DNA of 64,000 nt from Alphaproteobacteria bacterium (GTDB lineage Bacteria; Pseudomonadota; Alphaproteobacteria; Sphingomonadales; Sphingomonadaceae): assembly GCA_018823325.1 (NCBI GenBank), contig JAHJIJ010000030.1:432473-496472 (forward strand), given 5' to 3'. Of this stretch, positions 49,263 through 57,959 are shown in pieces. Below the pieces are notes generated by a model that saw nothing but the letters and a program-made list of their open reading frames with translations, did not search any database and had not been told where the DNA came from. Positions within the stretch are counted from its first letter, which is position 1. Each line of letters begins with the position of its first letter. A program made the translations under genes and the position numbers.

Positions 49263-49400
49263 TCCTGCCCCTGACTATTGCAAAGACAGGCAGCGTAACG
49301 CGCCATACTCGCGCTGGCCAGCCCCTTCCCCGCGCCCGCCTGTGCATAGGTCGATGCGGAGGCTCTAGGCACCAAATCGATCGCCAGCTATTCTGCTAGC

Positions 49401-49724
49401 ATGAAGCCAGCTTCCATCCGCGCCTTGGGCGCCCTCGCCATTCCTGCCGCCCTGCTGCTGAGCAGCTGCGCGACGCCTGAAAGCCGCATTCGCAGCGGGC
49501 TCGTTCGCGCAGGCCTGAGCGAACCGATGGCCGGCTGCATGGCGAGCACGCTCACGGATCGGCTGAGCAATGCCCAGTTGCGCCGCATCGCAACGCTCAC
49601 CGACGGTCGGGGGATCGATCCCAACCGTACCACGGTCAGCGAGATGGTCCGCCACATCAGCACATTGGGCGATCCCGAGATCCTGCGGGCCGCAACGGCG
49701 GCGACGATCAGCTGCTCCATCTGA
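49401..49724 (+). CDS. Small hypothetical lipoprotein
   Basis: A 107-residue protein with signal and lipobox PAALLLSSC (Cys at about 24). The rest is helical (VRAGLSEPMAGCMASTLTDR, LSNAQLRRIATLTDG) with no known domain. The cysteines in the mature part could form a disulfide. Its role is unknown. It is divergent from the symporter gene. Confidence 0.75.
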   Translation: MKPASIRALGALAIPAALLLSSCATPESRIRSGLVRAGLSEPMAGCMASTLTDRLSNAQLRRIATLTDGRGIDPNRTTVSEMVRHISTLGDPEILRAATAATISCSI

Positions 49725-49851
49725 TTAGCTAGCGCCCTATCCCCTCGCTTTTACGTGGGGAGAAGGCCAATTTTGCAACTTTGCAAATTACAAGGCGGTG
49801 CGTTCGCGCTAGGGCGGCGCCAGCTTTTCACACGCTCAGGACACTGCCCCC

Positions 49852-51048
49852 ATGAACATCCATGAATATCAGGCCAAGGAACTGCTCGCCAAGTTCGGCG
49901 CTCCCGTGCCCGCCGGCTATGCCGCGTTGACGGTTGAGGAAGCTGTCGAGGCCGCGAAGAAGCTGCCCGGGCCGCTTTATGTGGTGAAAGCGCAGATCCA
50001 TGCCGGTGGCCGTGGCAAGGGCAAGTTCAAGGAGCTGGGTCCGGATGCCAAGGGCGGCGTGCGGCTGGCGAAGACGATCGAGGAAGTCGAGGCCCACGCC
50101 AAGGACATGCTCGGCAATACGCTGGTGACGATCCAGACCGGGGAAGCCGGCAAGCAGGTCAACCGCCTGTACATCACCGATGGCGTGGACATCGACAAGG
50201 AATTCTACCTCGCGCTGCTCGTCGACCGCGCGAGCGGCCGGATCGCCATGGTCGCCTCGACCGAGGGCGGCATGGACATCGAGGAAGTGGCGCACTCCAC
50301 GCCCGAGAAGATCCACACCATTACCATCGACCCGGCGACCGGCTTCATGCCGCACCATGGCCGCCGCGTGGCCGCCGCGCTGGAGCTTTCCGGCGATCTC
50401 GCCAAGCAGGCGGGTAAGGTCGCGGGCGCGCTCTACAAGGCGTTTCTCGGCACCGATGCCAGCCAGATCGAGATCAATCCGCTCGCGATTGCCGGTGGCC
50501 AGATCCAGGTGCTTGACGCCAAAGTCGGCTTCGACGGCAATGCCCTGTTCCGCCACCCGGACCTGATGGAACTGCGCGACGAGACGGAGGAAGACCCCGC
50601 CGAACTCGAAGCCAGCAAATATGACCTCGCCTACATCAAGCTGGATGGCGACATTGGCTGCATGGTGAACGGCGCGGGCCTTGCCATGGCGACGATGGAC
50701 ATCATCAAGCTGAACGGCATGTTCCCGGCCAACTTCCTCGACGTGGGCGGCGGCGCCTCCAAGGAGAAAGTGACGGCGGCGTTCAAGATCATCCTCAGCG
50801 ACCCGGCGGTGAAGGGCATTCTCGTCAACATCTTCGGCGGCATCATGCGCTGCGACATCATTGCCGAGGGCATTGTCGCGGCAGCCAAGGAAGTGAACCT
50901 CTCGGTGCCGCTGGTCGTGCGCCTTGAGGGCACCAATGTGGCGCAGGGCAAGGAAATTCTGGCGAACTCCGGCCTTGCCATCGTACCCGCCGACGATCTG
51001 GGCGATGCAGCCAAGAAGATCGTGGCCGAGGTGAAGGCGCTGGGCTGA
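49852..51048 (+). CDS. sucC: Succinate-CoA ligase (ADP-forming), beta subunit
   Basis: A 398-residue ATP-grasp subunit of succinyl-CoA synthetase. It begins [20 protein letters not shown], with the nucleotide-binding region [20 protein letters not shown] and the C-terminal [39 protein letters not shown] and [16 protein letters not shown]. It makes succinate and ATP or GTP in the TCA cycle together with SucD. sucD is not downstream; instead a GFA gene starts at the last base of the stop codon (TGATG), so the two are coupled. Confidence 0.96.
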   Translation: MNIHEYQAKELLAKFGAPVPAGYAALTVEEAVEAAKKLPGPLYVVKAQIHAGGRGKGKFKELGPDAKGGVRLAKTIEEVEAHAKDMLGNTLVTIQTGEAGKQVNRLYITDGVDIDKEFYLALLVDRASGRIAMVASTEGGMDIEEVAHSTPEKIHTITIDPATGFMPHHGRRVAAALELSGDLAKQAGKVAGALYKAFLGTDASQIEINPLAIAGGQIQVLDAKVGFDGNALFRHPDLMELRDETEEDPAELEASKYDLAYIKLDGDIGCMVNGAGLAMATMDIIKLNGMFPANFLDVGGGASKEKVTAAFKIILSDPAVKGILVNIFGGIMRCDIIAEGIVAAAKEVNLSVPLVVRLEGTNVAQGKEILANSGLAIVPADDLGDAAKKIVAEVKALG

Positions 51049-51497
51049 TGCAGGACGCGGCAGAGGGCGGTTGCCGCTGTGGCAAGCTGCGCTTCCGGGT
51101 AACCGGAGCGCCGCTGTTCACGGCAGCCTGCCACTGCCGCGGCTGCCAGCAGATGGCGGCGAGCGCCTTTTCGCTCACCAGCTGCTATCTCTCGACCAAT
51201 TTCGAGTTGCTTGCGGGCGAGACAGTGATCGGCGGGCTGCATGGTCCCATCCGGCATGTTTTCTGCGACCATTGCCTCAGCTGGGTCTTTACCCGCCCGG
51301 AGGGCATGGACGAGATCGTCAACGTGCGCACGACCCTGCTCGACGCGCCACCGACCGACCCGCCCTTTCTCGAAACCTACACATCCGAAGCACTGCCCTG
51401 GGCCGTCACGAAAGCCAGACACAGCTTCGAGACCTTGCCGCCCATGGAGCGTTTCCAACCCCTCATGGCAGAGTTCGCCAGCCTTGCGCACGGTTGA
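51048..51497 (+). CDS. GFA family (glutathione-dependent formaldehyde-activating-like) protein
   Basis: A 149-residue zinc protein of the Gfa/CENP-V fold. Its ligands are CRCGKLRF and ACHCRGCQQM in the first half and FCDHCLSWVF in the second. The founding member Gfa was proposed to speed formaldehyde-glutathione adduct formation; most relatives are uncharacterised. It is coupled to sucC by a 1-nt overlap. The etfBA promoter overlaps its last codons. Confidence 0.85.
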   Translation: MQDAAEGGCRCGKLRFRVTGAPLFTAACHCRGCQQMAASAFSLTSCYLSTNFELLAGETVIGGLHGPIRHVFCDHCLSWVFTRPEGMDEIVNVRTTLLDAPPTDPPFLETYTSEALPWAVTKARHSFETLPPMERFQPLMAEFASLAHG

Positions 51498-51522
51498 CGT
51501 TAACGTGAACGTCAACTAGCAT
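51493..51522 (+). promoter_or_regulatory. Palindromic operator overlapping the etfBA promoter
   Basis: GTTGACGTT (51493-51501) and AACGTCAAC (51508-51516) form a perfect 9-bp inverted repeat with spacer AACGTG. The sequence is also a promoter: TTGACG (51494-51499), a 17-bp spacer, TAGCAT (51517-51522). The palindrome resembles operators of MerR-type regulators of branched-chain amino acid and acyl-CoA catabolism (LiuR-like), whose regulons include etf genes. The regulator is not in the window. Confidence 0.7.
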
Positions 51523-51546
51523 TTGGACATCTTAAGGAGAGCGCAG

Positions 51547-52293
51547 ATGAAAATCCTCGTCCCCGTGAAACGGGTGCTCGATTACAATCTCAAGCCGCGC
51601 GTGAAGGCGGACGGGTCCGGCGTGGACCTTGCCAATGTGAAGCTGAGCATGAACCCCTTCGACGAGATTGCCGTCGAGGAAGCCATTCGCCTCAAGGAAA
51701 AGGGCGTGGCGACCGAGATCGTGGCGGTCTCCATCGGCGAAGCGAAGTCGCAGGAAACGCTGCGTACGGCGCTGGCGATGGGTGCCGACCGGGCGATCCT
51801 GGTCACCCATGACGGCGTCGCCGAGCCACTGGCGGTGGCCAAGCTGCTCAAGGCGATCGTGGACGAGGAACAGCCGGGTCTCGTGATCCTGGGCAAGCAG
51901 GCCATCGACGACGACAGCAACCAGACCGGGCAGATGCTCGCCGCGCTGCTCGGCTGGGCGCAGGGCACCTTTGCCAGCAAGGTCGAGGTGGAGGGCGAAA
52001 CGGTGAACGTGACCCGCGAAGTGGATGGCGGGCTGGAGACGGTGGCGCTCAAGCTGCCAGCGATCGTCACCACCGACCTGCGGCTGAACGAACCGCGCTA
52101 TGCCTCGCTGCCCAACATCATGAAGGCCAAGTCCAAGCCACTCGCGCAGAAGACGCCCGCCGATTATGGCGTGGACATGACGCCGCGCATCGAGACACTG
52201 AACGTCTCCGAGCCACCCAAGCGGCAGGCGGGGATCAAGGTCGGCAGTGTCGATGAGCTGGTCGACAAGCTGAAGGCGCTCGGCGTCGCCTGA
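51547..52293 (+). CDS. etfB: Electron transfer flavoprotein, beta subunit
   Basis: A 248-residue subunit that, with EtfA, carries electrons from acyl-CoA dehydrogenases to ETF-ubiquinone oxidoreductase. It starts [20 protein letters not shown], and the AMP-binding segment contains [20 protein letters not shown]. The C-terminus ([16 protein letters not shown]) matches the family. The start at 51547 follows AAGGAGAG. It is the first gene of the etfBA operon, with a repeat pair before etfA. Confidence 0.96.
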   Translation: MKILVPVKRVLDYNLKPRVKADGSGVDLANVKLSMNPFDEIAVEEAIRLKEKGVATEIVAVSIGEAKSQETLRTALAMGADRAILVTHDGVAEPLAVAKLLKAIVDEEQPGLVILGKQAIDDDSNQTGQMLAALLGWAQGTFASKVEVEGETVNVTREVDGGLETVALKLPAIVTTDLRLNEPRYASLPNIMKAKSKPLAQKTPADYGVDMTPRIETLNVSEPPKRQAGIKVGSVDELVDKLKALGVA

Positions 52294-52303
52294 ACCGAAA
52301 TAT

Positions 52304-52387
52304 CGTTCGCCCTGAGCTTGTCGAAGGGCCGTATTTCTTCTTCCGGGCTTCCAAAAGGACAAGGCTTCGACAAGCTCAGCCCGAACG
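52304..52387. repeat. Inverted REP-type pair between etfB and etfA
   Basis: CGTTCGCCCTGAGCTTGTCG at the left and CGACAAGCTCAGCCCGAACG at the right are near-perfect inverted copies separated by about 45 bp, so the transcript can form a long hairpin. It has the same sequence type as 19694-19782 and 53520-53608. It lies in the 114-bp gap inside the operon. Confidence 0.85.
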
Positions 52388-52407
52388 GATTTGAAAGAGA
52401 TCATGAC

Positions 52408-53337
52408 ATGAAGACACTGGTTCTGGTCGAGCATGACAATGCCACCCTCAAGGATGCGACGCTCCCCGTAGTGACCGCCGCCGCAAAGCTGGGCGAGGTG
52501 CATCTGCTGGTCGCCGGCAAGGGCTGCGCCGCCGTGGCCGAGCAGGCGACGAAGATCGCGGGCGTCGGCAAGGTCCATCTGGCCGACGACGCGGCGCTGG
52601 AGCATCAGCTGCCGGAGAACATTGCGCCGCTGATCGTGGACCTGATGGGGCATCACGATGCCTTCCTCGCCCCTGCCACCACCACCGGCAAGAACATCGC
52701 CCCGCGCGTCGCGGCGCTGCTCGATGTGATGCAGCTTTCCGACATCATCAGCGTGGACGGCCCGGACACGTTCACGCGGCCGATCTATGCCGGCAATGCC
52801 ATTGCGCAGGTGAAGACGAGCGACACCAAGCTGGTCATCACGGTGCGCGGCACGGCCTTCGAGAAGGCTGCGAGCGAGGGCGGATCGGCGAGCGTGGAAG
52901 CGGTCTCCGGCGCCAGCGATGCAGGATCGGCCCGCTTCGTCTCCGCCGAGGTCGCCGCATCCGAACGGCCGGAGCTGACCAGCGCCAAGATCATCGTCTC
53001 CGGTGGCCGTGGCGTGGGCAGCGGGGAGAATTACAAGGCGCTCATCGAGCCGCTGGCCGACAAGCTGGGCGCGGCCGTGGGCGCCAGCCGTGCGGCGGTG
53101 GACGCAGGCTTCGTGCCCAACGATTATCAGGTCGGCCAGACCGGCAAGATCGTGGCGCCGGAGGTCTATGTCGCCGTCGGCATCTCGGGCGCGATCCAGC
53201 ATCTGGCGGGCATGAAGGACAGCAAGACCATCATCGCCATCAACAAGGACGAGGATGCGCCGATCTTCCAGGTCGCGGACATCGGGCTGGTCGGCGACCT
53301 CTTCCAGATCGTGCCGGAGCTGACGAGCAAGCTCTGA
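52408..53337 (+). CDS. etfA: Electron transfer flavoprotein, alpha subunit
   Basis: A 309-residue FAD-binding subunit of ETF. The N-terminal domain begins [20 protein letters not shown]. The C-terminal FAD domain has [40 protein letters not shown] and [20 protein letters not shown], followed by [20 protein letters not shown]. The start at 52408 is the family start; the frame extends upstream through the repeat pair. Pairing with EtfB is expected. No acyl-CoA dehydrogenase gene follows. Confidence 0.96.
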   Translation: MKTLVLVEHDNATLKDATLPVVTAAAKLGEVHLLVAGKGCAAVAEQATKIAGVGKVHLADDAALEHQLPENIAPLIVDLMGHHDAFLAPATTTGKNIAPRVAALLDVMQLSDIISVDGPDTFTRPIYAGNAIAQVKTSDTKLVITVRGTAFEKAASEGGSASVEAVSGASDAGSARFVSAEVAASERPELTSAKIIVSGGRGVGSGENYKALIEPLADKLGAAVGASRAAVDAGFVPNDYQVGQTGKIVAPEVYVAVGISGAIQHLAGMKDSKTIIAINKDEDAPIFQVADIGLVGDLFQIVPELTSKL

Positions 53338-53519
53338 CGGGGTGGGGCCGGCAGCGTGAGTGCGGCGCTTCCGTGAGAGAGCGCCGGGGCTCTGCCGTGG
53401 CGCGCGTGGCGTCGGACGGCGTGGACCGACAGCGGGTTGTCATCGGCTGCTTTCAAGCGCGTTTTCGGGCGGCCCGAGGGCTGTCTAGTCGCGGGAAGCG
53501 CTTGTGCTCCACCTAACCC

Positions 53520-53608
53520 CGTTGGGGCTGAGCTTGTCGAAGCCCCGTCCTTCTCCTTTGGAACGTGGGCAGAAGATGAACAGCCCTTCGACAAGCTCCG
53601 GGCGAACG
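53520..53608. repeat. Inverted REP-type pair after etfA
   Basis: CGTTGGGGCTGAGCTTGTCG and its imperfect complement, CTTCGACAAGCTCCGGGCGAACG, form an inverted pair, the third of this sequence type in the window. The 380-bp gap from etfA to the next small gene holds this pair and nothing else recognised. Confidence 0.75.
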
Positions 53609-53718
53609 GGTGGTTGGGCAATGGCAGCTATGTTCTCGGGTCGGGAATGGCCGATTTAGGCAAGTTTGTCGTGGGAAGCGGCCGTTGCCACAGGAGCCAA
53701 CTTCTGTAGTCTGTAGGC

Positions 53719-54042
53719 GTGGAAACGGACGAGCTACGCAGCCGCTTGGCAGTCATTCTGGCTGTCGAAGAACGAGAGCCAACAGATTGGCTTGAGGTGG
53801 AGCGGCTAACGAGCGAGCTTCAGCAGGAACTGCCAATCGACGCGACGCCGGAGGCCGTTCACCACTATCTTGATGATGCTGACATTCGATCCCGCGACCG
53901 CGCATACGGGGCGCGTCAAAGGCAAGCGGTGCGACAGTACGTCGATCTGGGACATTATGACGATGGTATCCCCATCCCGTGGTGGGGATGCGGTCTGGTC
54001 CTCTTGGCTGGCGCGTGCGTCGTGAAGTGGCTGCTGTTATAG
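53719..54042 (+). CDS. Hypothetical protein with C-terminal membrane helix
   Basis: A 107-residue protein. The N-terminal 75 residues are acidic and helical (METDELRSRLAVILAVEERE, DWLEVERLTSELQQELPID), and the end is a hydrophobic helix (WWGCGLVLLAGACVVKWLLL), so it could be tail-anchored. Codon use is less GC-biased than in nearby genes and no relative is known to me. It lies among repeat-rich DNA and may be recently acquired. Confidence 0.5.
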   Translation: METDELRSRLAVILAVEEREPTDWLEVERLTSELQQELPIDATPEAVHHYLDDADIRSRDRAYGARQRQAVRQYVDLGHYDDGIPIPWWGCGLVLLAGACVVKWLLL

Positions 54043-54472
54043 TGAGCGAATGTCCGCAAAGTCGTCGTGTCCGGAACGTCCGCTTTACCCCGGCAGGCCA
54101 AATAGCCGCCATGGCCGCTGTCGGATCAACCTTAAGCTCTGGCCTGCACATGACACGACATCCACGGACGCCTGCTGCGACACATTGATACAAAGTCCGC
54201 AAGTTGCGACAAACTCTCGTGACAAGTGGGGGCTATACAGTCCTCATCAGCGCTTCTCCCACGGCGCTGATATCTCCCACAGTCCCCCGACGGCCCCTCC
54301 CTCCCCTCAGGGAGGGGCCAAGGGCGTTCTGGGGCCGGCGCTATCTCCACCGACCTTCCCGATTCAGCTTTTCTTCTGACAACACGCCACCTTGGGCTTC
54401 TGCCTTCGCAGGAGCGCAAGCTTCGCTAGACCCCACAGTTCAGCCTAAAGGCATCTGCAGCGTCGCGCCCGC
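54043..54472. other. Intergenic region with GC palindrome
   Basis: There is no credible gene in these 430 bp. A perfect 11-bp inverted repeat, GGCCCCTCCCT/AGGGAGGGGCC, lies at 54292-54319, resembling dispersed palindromes at the ends of transcripts. It may terminate neither flanking gene, since it is not followed by a T tract. Confidence 0.4.
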
Positions 54473-55258
54473 TCAGCCCGCCGTCCAGCCACCGTCGACG
54501 CTGATATTCGCGCCGGTGATGTTGCTTGCGGCATCCGAGCAGAGGAACATCGCGGTGGCCGCGACCTGCTCGACCGTCACGAATTGCTTGGTTGGCTGGC
54601 CGGCCAGCAGCACATCGTTGATGACCTGTTCGCGCGTCATGTTGCGGGCCTTCATCGTGTCGGGGATCTGTCCCTCGACCAGCGGGGTCCAGACATAGCC
54701 GGGCGAGATGCAGTTGGCGGTGATGCCGAAGGTTGCCAACTCCAGCGCGATCGTCTTGGTGAAGCCGGCAAGGCCGTGCTTGGCCGTGACATAGGCCGAC
54801 TTGTAGGGCGAGGCGACAAGGCTGTGGGCGGAAGCAGTCTGAATGATGCGGCCCCATTTCTGCGCCTTCATATAGGGCACGGCGAGCCGGGTGGTGTGGA
54901 AGGCTGACTCCAGGTTGAGCTTGATGATGAGGCTCCACTTGTCGAGCGGGAAATCCTCGACCGGCGCGACATGCTGGGCACCGGCATTGTTGATCAGGAT
55001 GTTGACGCCGCCGAATGCCTCGACCGCCTGCGCCATCATTGCCTCGATTTCCTCTGGCTTTGTAAGATCGTGGCCGGAGTAGATCGCCTTACCGCCGCTC
55101 GCCTGTTCCAGTGCAACGCGCTCCTGCTCGATGGCGTCTTTGTCGCCAAAGCCGTTGATGACGACATTCACGCCTTCCGCAGCCAGCGCCTTCGCATAAG
55201 CAAGGCCAATGCCCGAAGTGGAGCCCGTGATCAGCGCCGTCTTGCCCTTCAAATTCAT
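54473..55258 (-). CDS. bdhA: 3-hydroxybutyrate dehydrogenase
   Basis: A 261-residue short-chain dehydrogenase. It has the NAD site TGSTSGIGLAYAKALAAEGV, the catalytic Ser in IIQTASAHSLVAS and Tyr-x-x-x-Lys in SAYVTAKHGLAGF, plus LNISPGYVWTPLVEGQIP-like features (NCISPGYVWTPLVEGQIPD). The QFVTVEQVAATAMFLCSD and VDGGWTAG end fits D-3-hydroxybutyrate dehydrogenase, which interconverts 3-hydroxybutyrate and acetoacetate. The start at 55258 overlaps the stop of the patatin gene by 4 nt, so the two are coupled. Confidence 0.9.
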   Translation of the reverse strand: MNLKGKTALITGSTSGIGLAYAKALAAEGVNVVINGFGDKDAIEQERVALEQASGGKAIYSGHDLTKPEEIEAMMAQAVEAFGGVNILINNAGAQHVAPVEDFPLDKWSLIIKLNLESAFHTTRLAVPYMKAQKWGRIIQTASAHSLVASPYKSAYVTAKHGLAGFTKTIALELATFGITANCISPGYVWTPLVEGQIPDTMKARNMTREQVINDVLLAGQPTKQFVTVEQVAATAMFLCSDAASNITGANISVDGGWTAG

Positions 55259-56433
55259 GCCTGCTTCTCCTTGATCTGTCCGGTCATCGCGAGATCGAAC
55301 GTCGCGCTGCGGCCACTGACGATATTTTCGGCAATAAGGCGTGTGCCATGCGAGAGCACGGCGGTGACCGCCGCATCGCCCTGTTCCCAATGGTCCAGCA
55401 TGGTGCGGCGCGAGAACTCGAAATCGCGCGCACCGCTCTGCCAGGCCCGCAGGCGGTGGATGAGGTGGATGATGTTGACCGAGCCTTCCTCGATCATGCC
55501 GGCAAGACGCATCGCCTCGGGCGTCTCGGCCCATTCATCCGGTAGCCGATCGAGCAGGGCGCGGATCGCCTCATGCTCCCGTCGGGCACGGAGGAAGCGG
55601 TCTGTCACCTGGCGGGTGCGGCTGGAATATTGGATGTCCTTCTGGCGAGACCAGACATCGCTCATCTCTTGGGGCAAGGGACCTTCAGCAGGAAACAGAT
55701 CGACCTGGAAGATCAGCAGGTCACCGGACTGATGATCGAGCACATGGGCGAGCGGGGTGTTGGAGACGAGGCCGCCATCCCAATAGTGCCGCCCGTCAAT
55801 CTCGACCTGCGGCAGGCCCGGCGGCAAGGCGCCGGACGCCATGACATGGCGCGCGTCGATGCGGCCGCGCCATTGCGGGTCCTGATTGTCGAAATAGACG
55901 AAATTGCCGCTTTCGATATCCACCGCCCCGATGGAAAGGCGCATGGGGCCGTGATTGACCCGATCCCAGTCGATCAGCCGGTCCAGCGTCTCACGCAGAG
56001 GGGCCGTATTGTAATAGCTGATCGCTTCCCGCGTGCCAGGTGGTGCCCAGATGGGCGCAAGAAGATGTGGCCGAAAGAACCCTGGCACGCCACCCAGCAG
56101 AACCGCGCCGGCAGCGGCAAGATGCGCGCCCTCACGCAGTTGGTCATCCTCCGGCACGCAGAAGTTCGGCAGACCGCTGCTGACCAGAGTCCAGAATTCG
56201 TTGAGTCGCGAGACCCATTGCTCAGGCCGATTGCCGGCGATGATCGCGGCATTGATGGCCCCGATGGAGATGCCGGCAACCCAGTCGATTCCGATGCCGA
56301 GCGCGGCAAGGCGCTCGATCACACCGGCCTGATAGGAGCCAAGCGCACCCCCACCCTGCAGGACCAGCGCGACCTGATCCGGCAGAGGCAGCGGCGCATG
56401 ACCACTGCGTCTTGGCTGCCTCGGCATATCCAT
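55255..56433 (-). CDS. Patatin-like phospholipase
   Basis: A 392-residue serine hydrolase. The oxyanion loop QGGGALGSYQAG is at 26-37, the nucleophile elbow GISIG at 54-58 (Ser56), and the catalytic Asp is in YWDGGLVSN at about 215. The C-terminal 110 residues are helical, resembling the DUF3734 tail. It is coupled to bdhA. This pair recurs in alphaproteobacteria, and the enzyme may act on lipids or on polyhydroxybutyrate granules, feeding 3-hydroxybutyrate to BdhA; that is inference. The frame is open upstream to 57201 without homology. Confidence 0.88.
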   Translation of the reverse strand: MDMPRQPRRSGHAPLPLPDQVALVLQGGGALGSYQAGVIERLAALGIGIDWVAGISIGAINAAIIAGNRPEQWVSRLNEFWTLVSSGLPNFCVPEDDQLREGAHLAAAGAVLLGGVPGFFRPHLLAPIWAPPGTREAISYYNTAPLRETLDRLIDWDRVNHGPMRLSIGAVDIESGNFVYFDNQDPQWRGRIDARHVMASGALPPGLPQVEIDGRHYWDGGLVSNTPLAHVLDHQSGDLLIFQVDLFPAEGPLPQEMSDVWSRQKDIQYSSRTRQVTDRFLRARREHEAIRALLDRLPDEWAETPEAMRLAGMIEEGSVNIIHLIHRLRAWQSGARDFEFSRRTMLDHWEQGDAAVTAVLSHGTRLIAENIVSGRSATFDLAMTGQIKEKQA

Positions 56434-56643
56434 GGTGCAGTGCAATATCCTATTCCGGCACAAGCCGCCAGCGCGGAGCGACGTCCTGTGCTGCACGGCC
56501 CGCAAGGCCGGGCAGGATTTGGGAGGGTAGCGGGAAAGGTACGCCGCCTGCTGCATTTCACTGCGCGCGGTGCGGATCGGCTTCCGCAGCGAACGACAAT
56601 CGCTTAGCTCTTGCTGGCTGGCGCAAAGGGAAGGGACTCGGAC

Positions 56644-57531
56644 ATGCGGCTCGACGACGAAAAGGAAAGCAGCAATTACGAGATTCAGCGCGGCGGCAGA
56701 GGCGGATTTGGCGGCGGCGGTGGGGGCGGCAATCTGATCGCCATGCTGCTGCCGATGATCGGTAGCCGCTTTGGCTGCGGCGGGATCGTTATTGCGTTGG
56801 CGGTCCTGGCCTTTCTCAACTTCAGCGGCAGCGGCCTGCTGACCGGCGATTCGCCCTCTCCCGCGACCGAGCAAGGCGCGCCGGCGGGACAGAATGGCGA
56901 GGTGACGGAGGTGCAGAGCTTCTCCCTCAAGGTGCTGAACACGACCGAGCGGGTGTGGGGCGAGATCTTCCGCGAGAATGGCCGGCAGTATCAGCCTGCC
57001 GTGCTCTCCTTCTATGCGCAGAGCGGCCGCTCGGGCTGCGGCGCGGCACAATCGGCCATGGGACCATTCTACTGCCCGCTCGACGAAAAGATCTATCTCG
57101 ATACGGACTTCTTCCGCGAACTGCAGCAGCGCTTCGGCGCGCCAGGCGACTTCGCGCAGGCCTATGTCATCGGTCATGAGGTCGCGCATCATGTCCAGCA
57201 TCTCGAAGGCCAGCTGGAGGAGGTCAATCAGGCGCAGCGGCAGCTCGGCGAGGCGCAGGCCAATGCCCTGCAGGTTCGCATCGAGCTGCAGGCCGATTGC
57301 TATGCCGGCGTGTGGGCCCGCCGCACCGGGCTGATGGAGCCCGGTGATCTAGAGGAGGGCCTACGGGCTGCCGCGGCGATCGGCGACGATACGCTGCAGA
57401 AGGAGGCCGGCCGGCGCCCGGTGCCGGACAGCTTCACGCACGGCACCAGCGCCCAGCGCGCCGCGTGGCTGCGACGCGGATACGAATCGGGCGATCCGGC
57501 ACAGTGCGACACGTTCAGCGGCGACATCTGA
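56644..57531 (+). CDS. ypfJ: Neutral zinc metallopeptidase, YpfJ family
   Basis: A 295-residue membrane-associated protein. The N-terminus is Gly-rich (GGRGGFGGGGGGGN), followed by a helix (GGIVIALAVLAFLNF) and the peptidase domain with HEVAHH at about 178, preceded by YCPLDEKIYLDTDFFRELQQ, and the helix ELQADCYAGVWARRT. Members are called KPN_02809 or YpfJ proteins; no substrate is established. The start at 56644 (MRLDDEKESSNYEIQ) is typical. It is divergent from the patatin gene. Confidence 0.9.
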   Translation: MRLDDEKESSNYEIQRGGRGGFGGGGGGGNLIAMLLPMIGSRFGCGGIVIALAVLAFLNFSGSGLLTGDSPSPATEQGAPAGQNGEVTEVQSFSLKVLNTTERVWGEIFRENGRQYQPAVLSFYAQSGRSGCGAAQSAMGPFYCPLDEKIYLDTDFFRELQQRFGAPGDFAQAYVIGHEVAHHVQHLEGQLEEVNQAQRQLGEAQANALQVRIELQADCYAGVWARRTGLMEPGDLEEGLRAAAAIGDDTLQKEAGRRPVPDSFTHGTSAQRAAWLRRGYESGDPAQCDTFSGDI

Positions 57532-57859
57532 TTTGCGGAGGACCAAGTGATTCGCGAGCGGGATCGGATTGCATTCGATTGCAGTCGCGAGGGTGACGCT
57601 ACGTAAACTGGTGCAGTTGCGCACCATTTTGGCCCTGAATCATCTTTTTTGATGGGTTGCAGCACCTTGAGACGGTCCCGGCCGGCCCTTGTCGCGACCG
57701 CGAGAAGAAATCGCCTAAGACTTCTTCAGGCTGATGGTTCCCGTATTGATGAAATTTTAATCCTTAAAAAACATTGCTTTAATGAGAGATTGCATTTCTG
57801 CACCAGCGAGTTTCGTTTTTCGCACTTGCAGCAAAAGCGGGATATGCTATTTAGAAACT
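57532..57859. promoter_or_regulatory. AT-rich gap with a sigma-70-like promoter
   Basis: This non-coding stretch becomes AT-rich from about 57730. TTGCAG at 57826-57831 and TATTTA at 57848-57853 are 16 bp apart and would start a transcript near 57860, at the small-RNA candidate. A short frame at 57649-57882 was judged spurious. Confidence 0.45.
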
Positions 57860-57925
57860 GCCTTTCAGGCATCCTCTCCTAAGACTCAAGGGGCCGATCT
57901 CTCACGAGGTCGGCCCTTTTTTTTT
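57860..57925 (+). ncRNA. Candidate small RNA 1
   Basis: A possible transcript of about 60 nt: a 5' hairpin GCC-TTTCA-GGC (57860-57870), a single-stranded CCTCTCC (57873-57879) able to pair with Shine-Dalgarno-like purine sequences, then the terminator GGGCCGA/TCGGCCC (57891-57916) with nine Ts. A promoter lies at the right distance. This is the layout of trans-acting small RNAs in alphaproteobacteria. Expression is not shown by sequence. Confidence 0.5.
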
Positions 57926-57959
57926 GTATAAAAGTGCATTAGGCAGGCCCGTCTCCATC

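Noticed and set aside
51493..51516. LexA or CtrA binding site
   Set aside because: The palindrome lacks the GAAC/GTTC spacing of alphaproteobacterial LexA boxes and the TTAA-N7-TTAAC pattern of CtrA; it fits MerR-type operators better.
56434..57201. N-terminal extension of the patatin protein by 256 residues
   Set aside because: It overlaps the divergent zinc peptidase gene completely and has no homology; the patatin motifs start about 25 residues after the ATG at 56433.
57649..57882. 77-residue open frame before the small-RNA candidates
   Set aside because: Low coding character, no ribosome-binding site, and it runs over a promoter-like sequence and the start of a small RNA unit.
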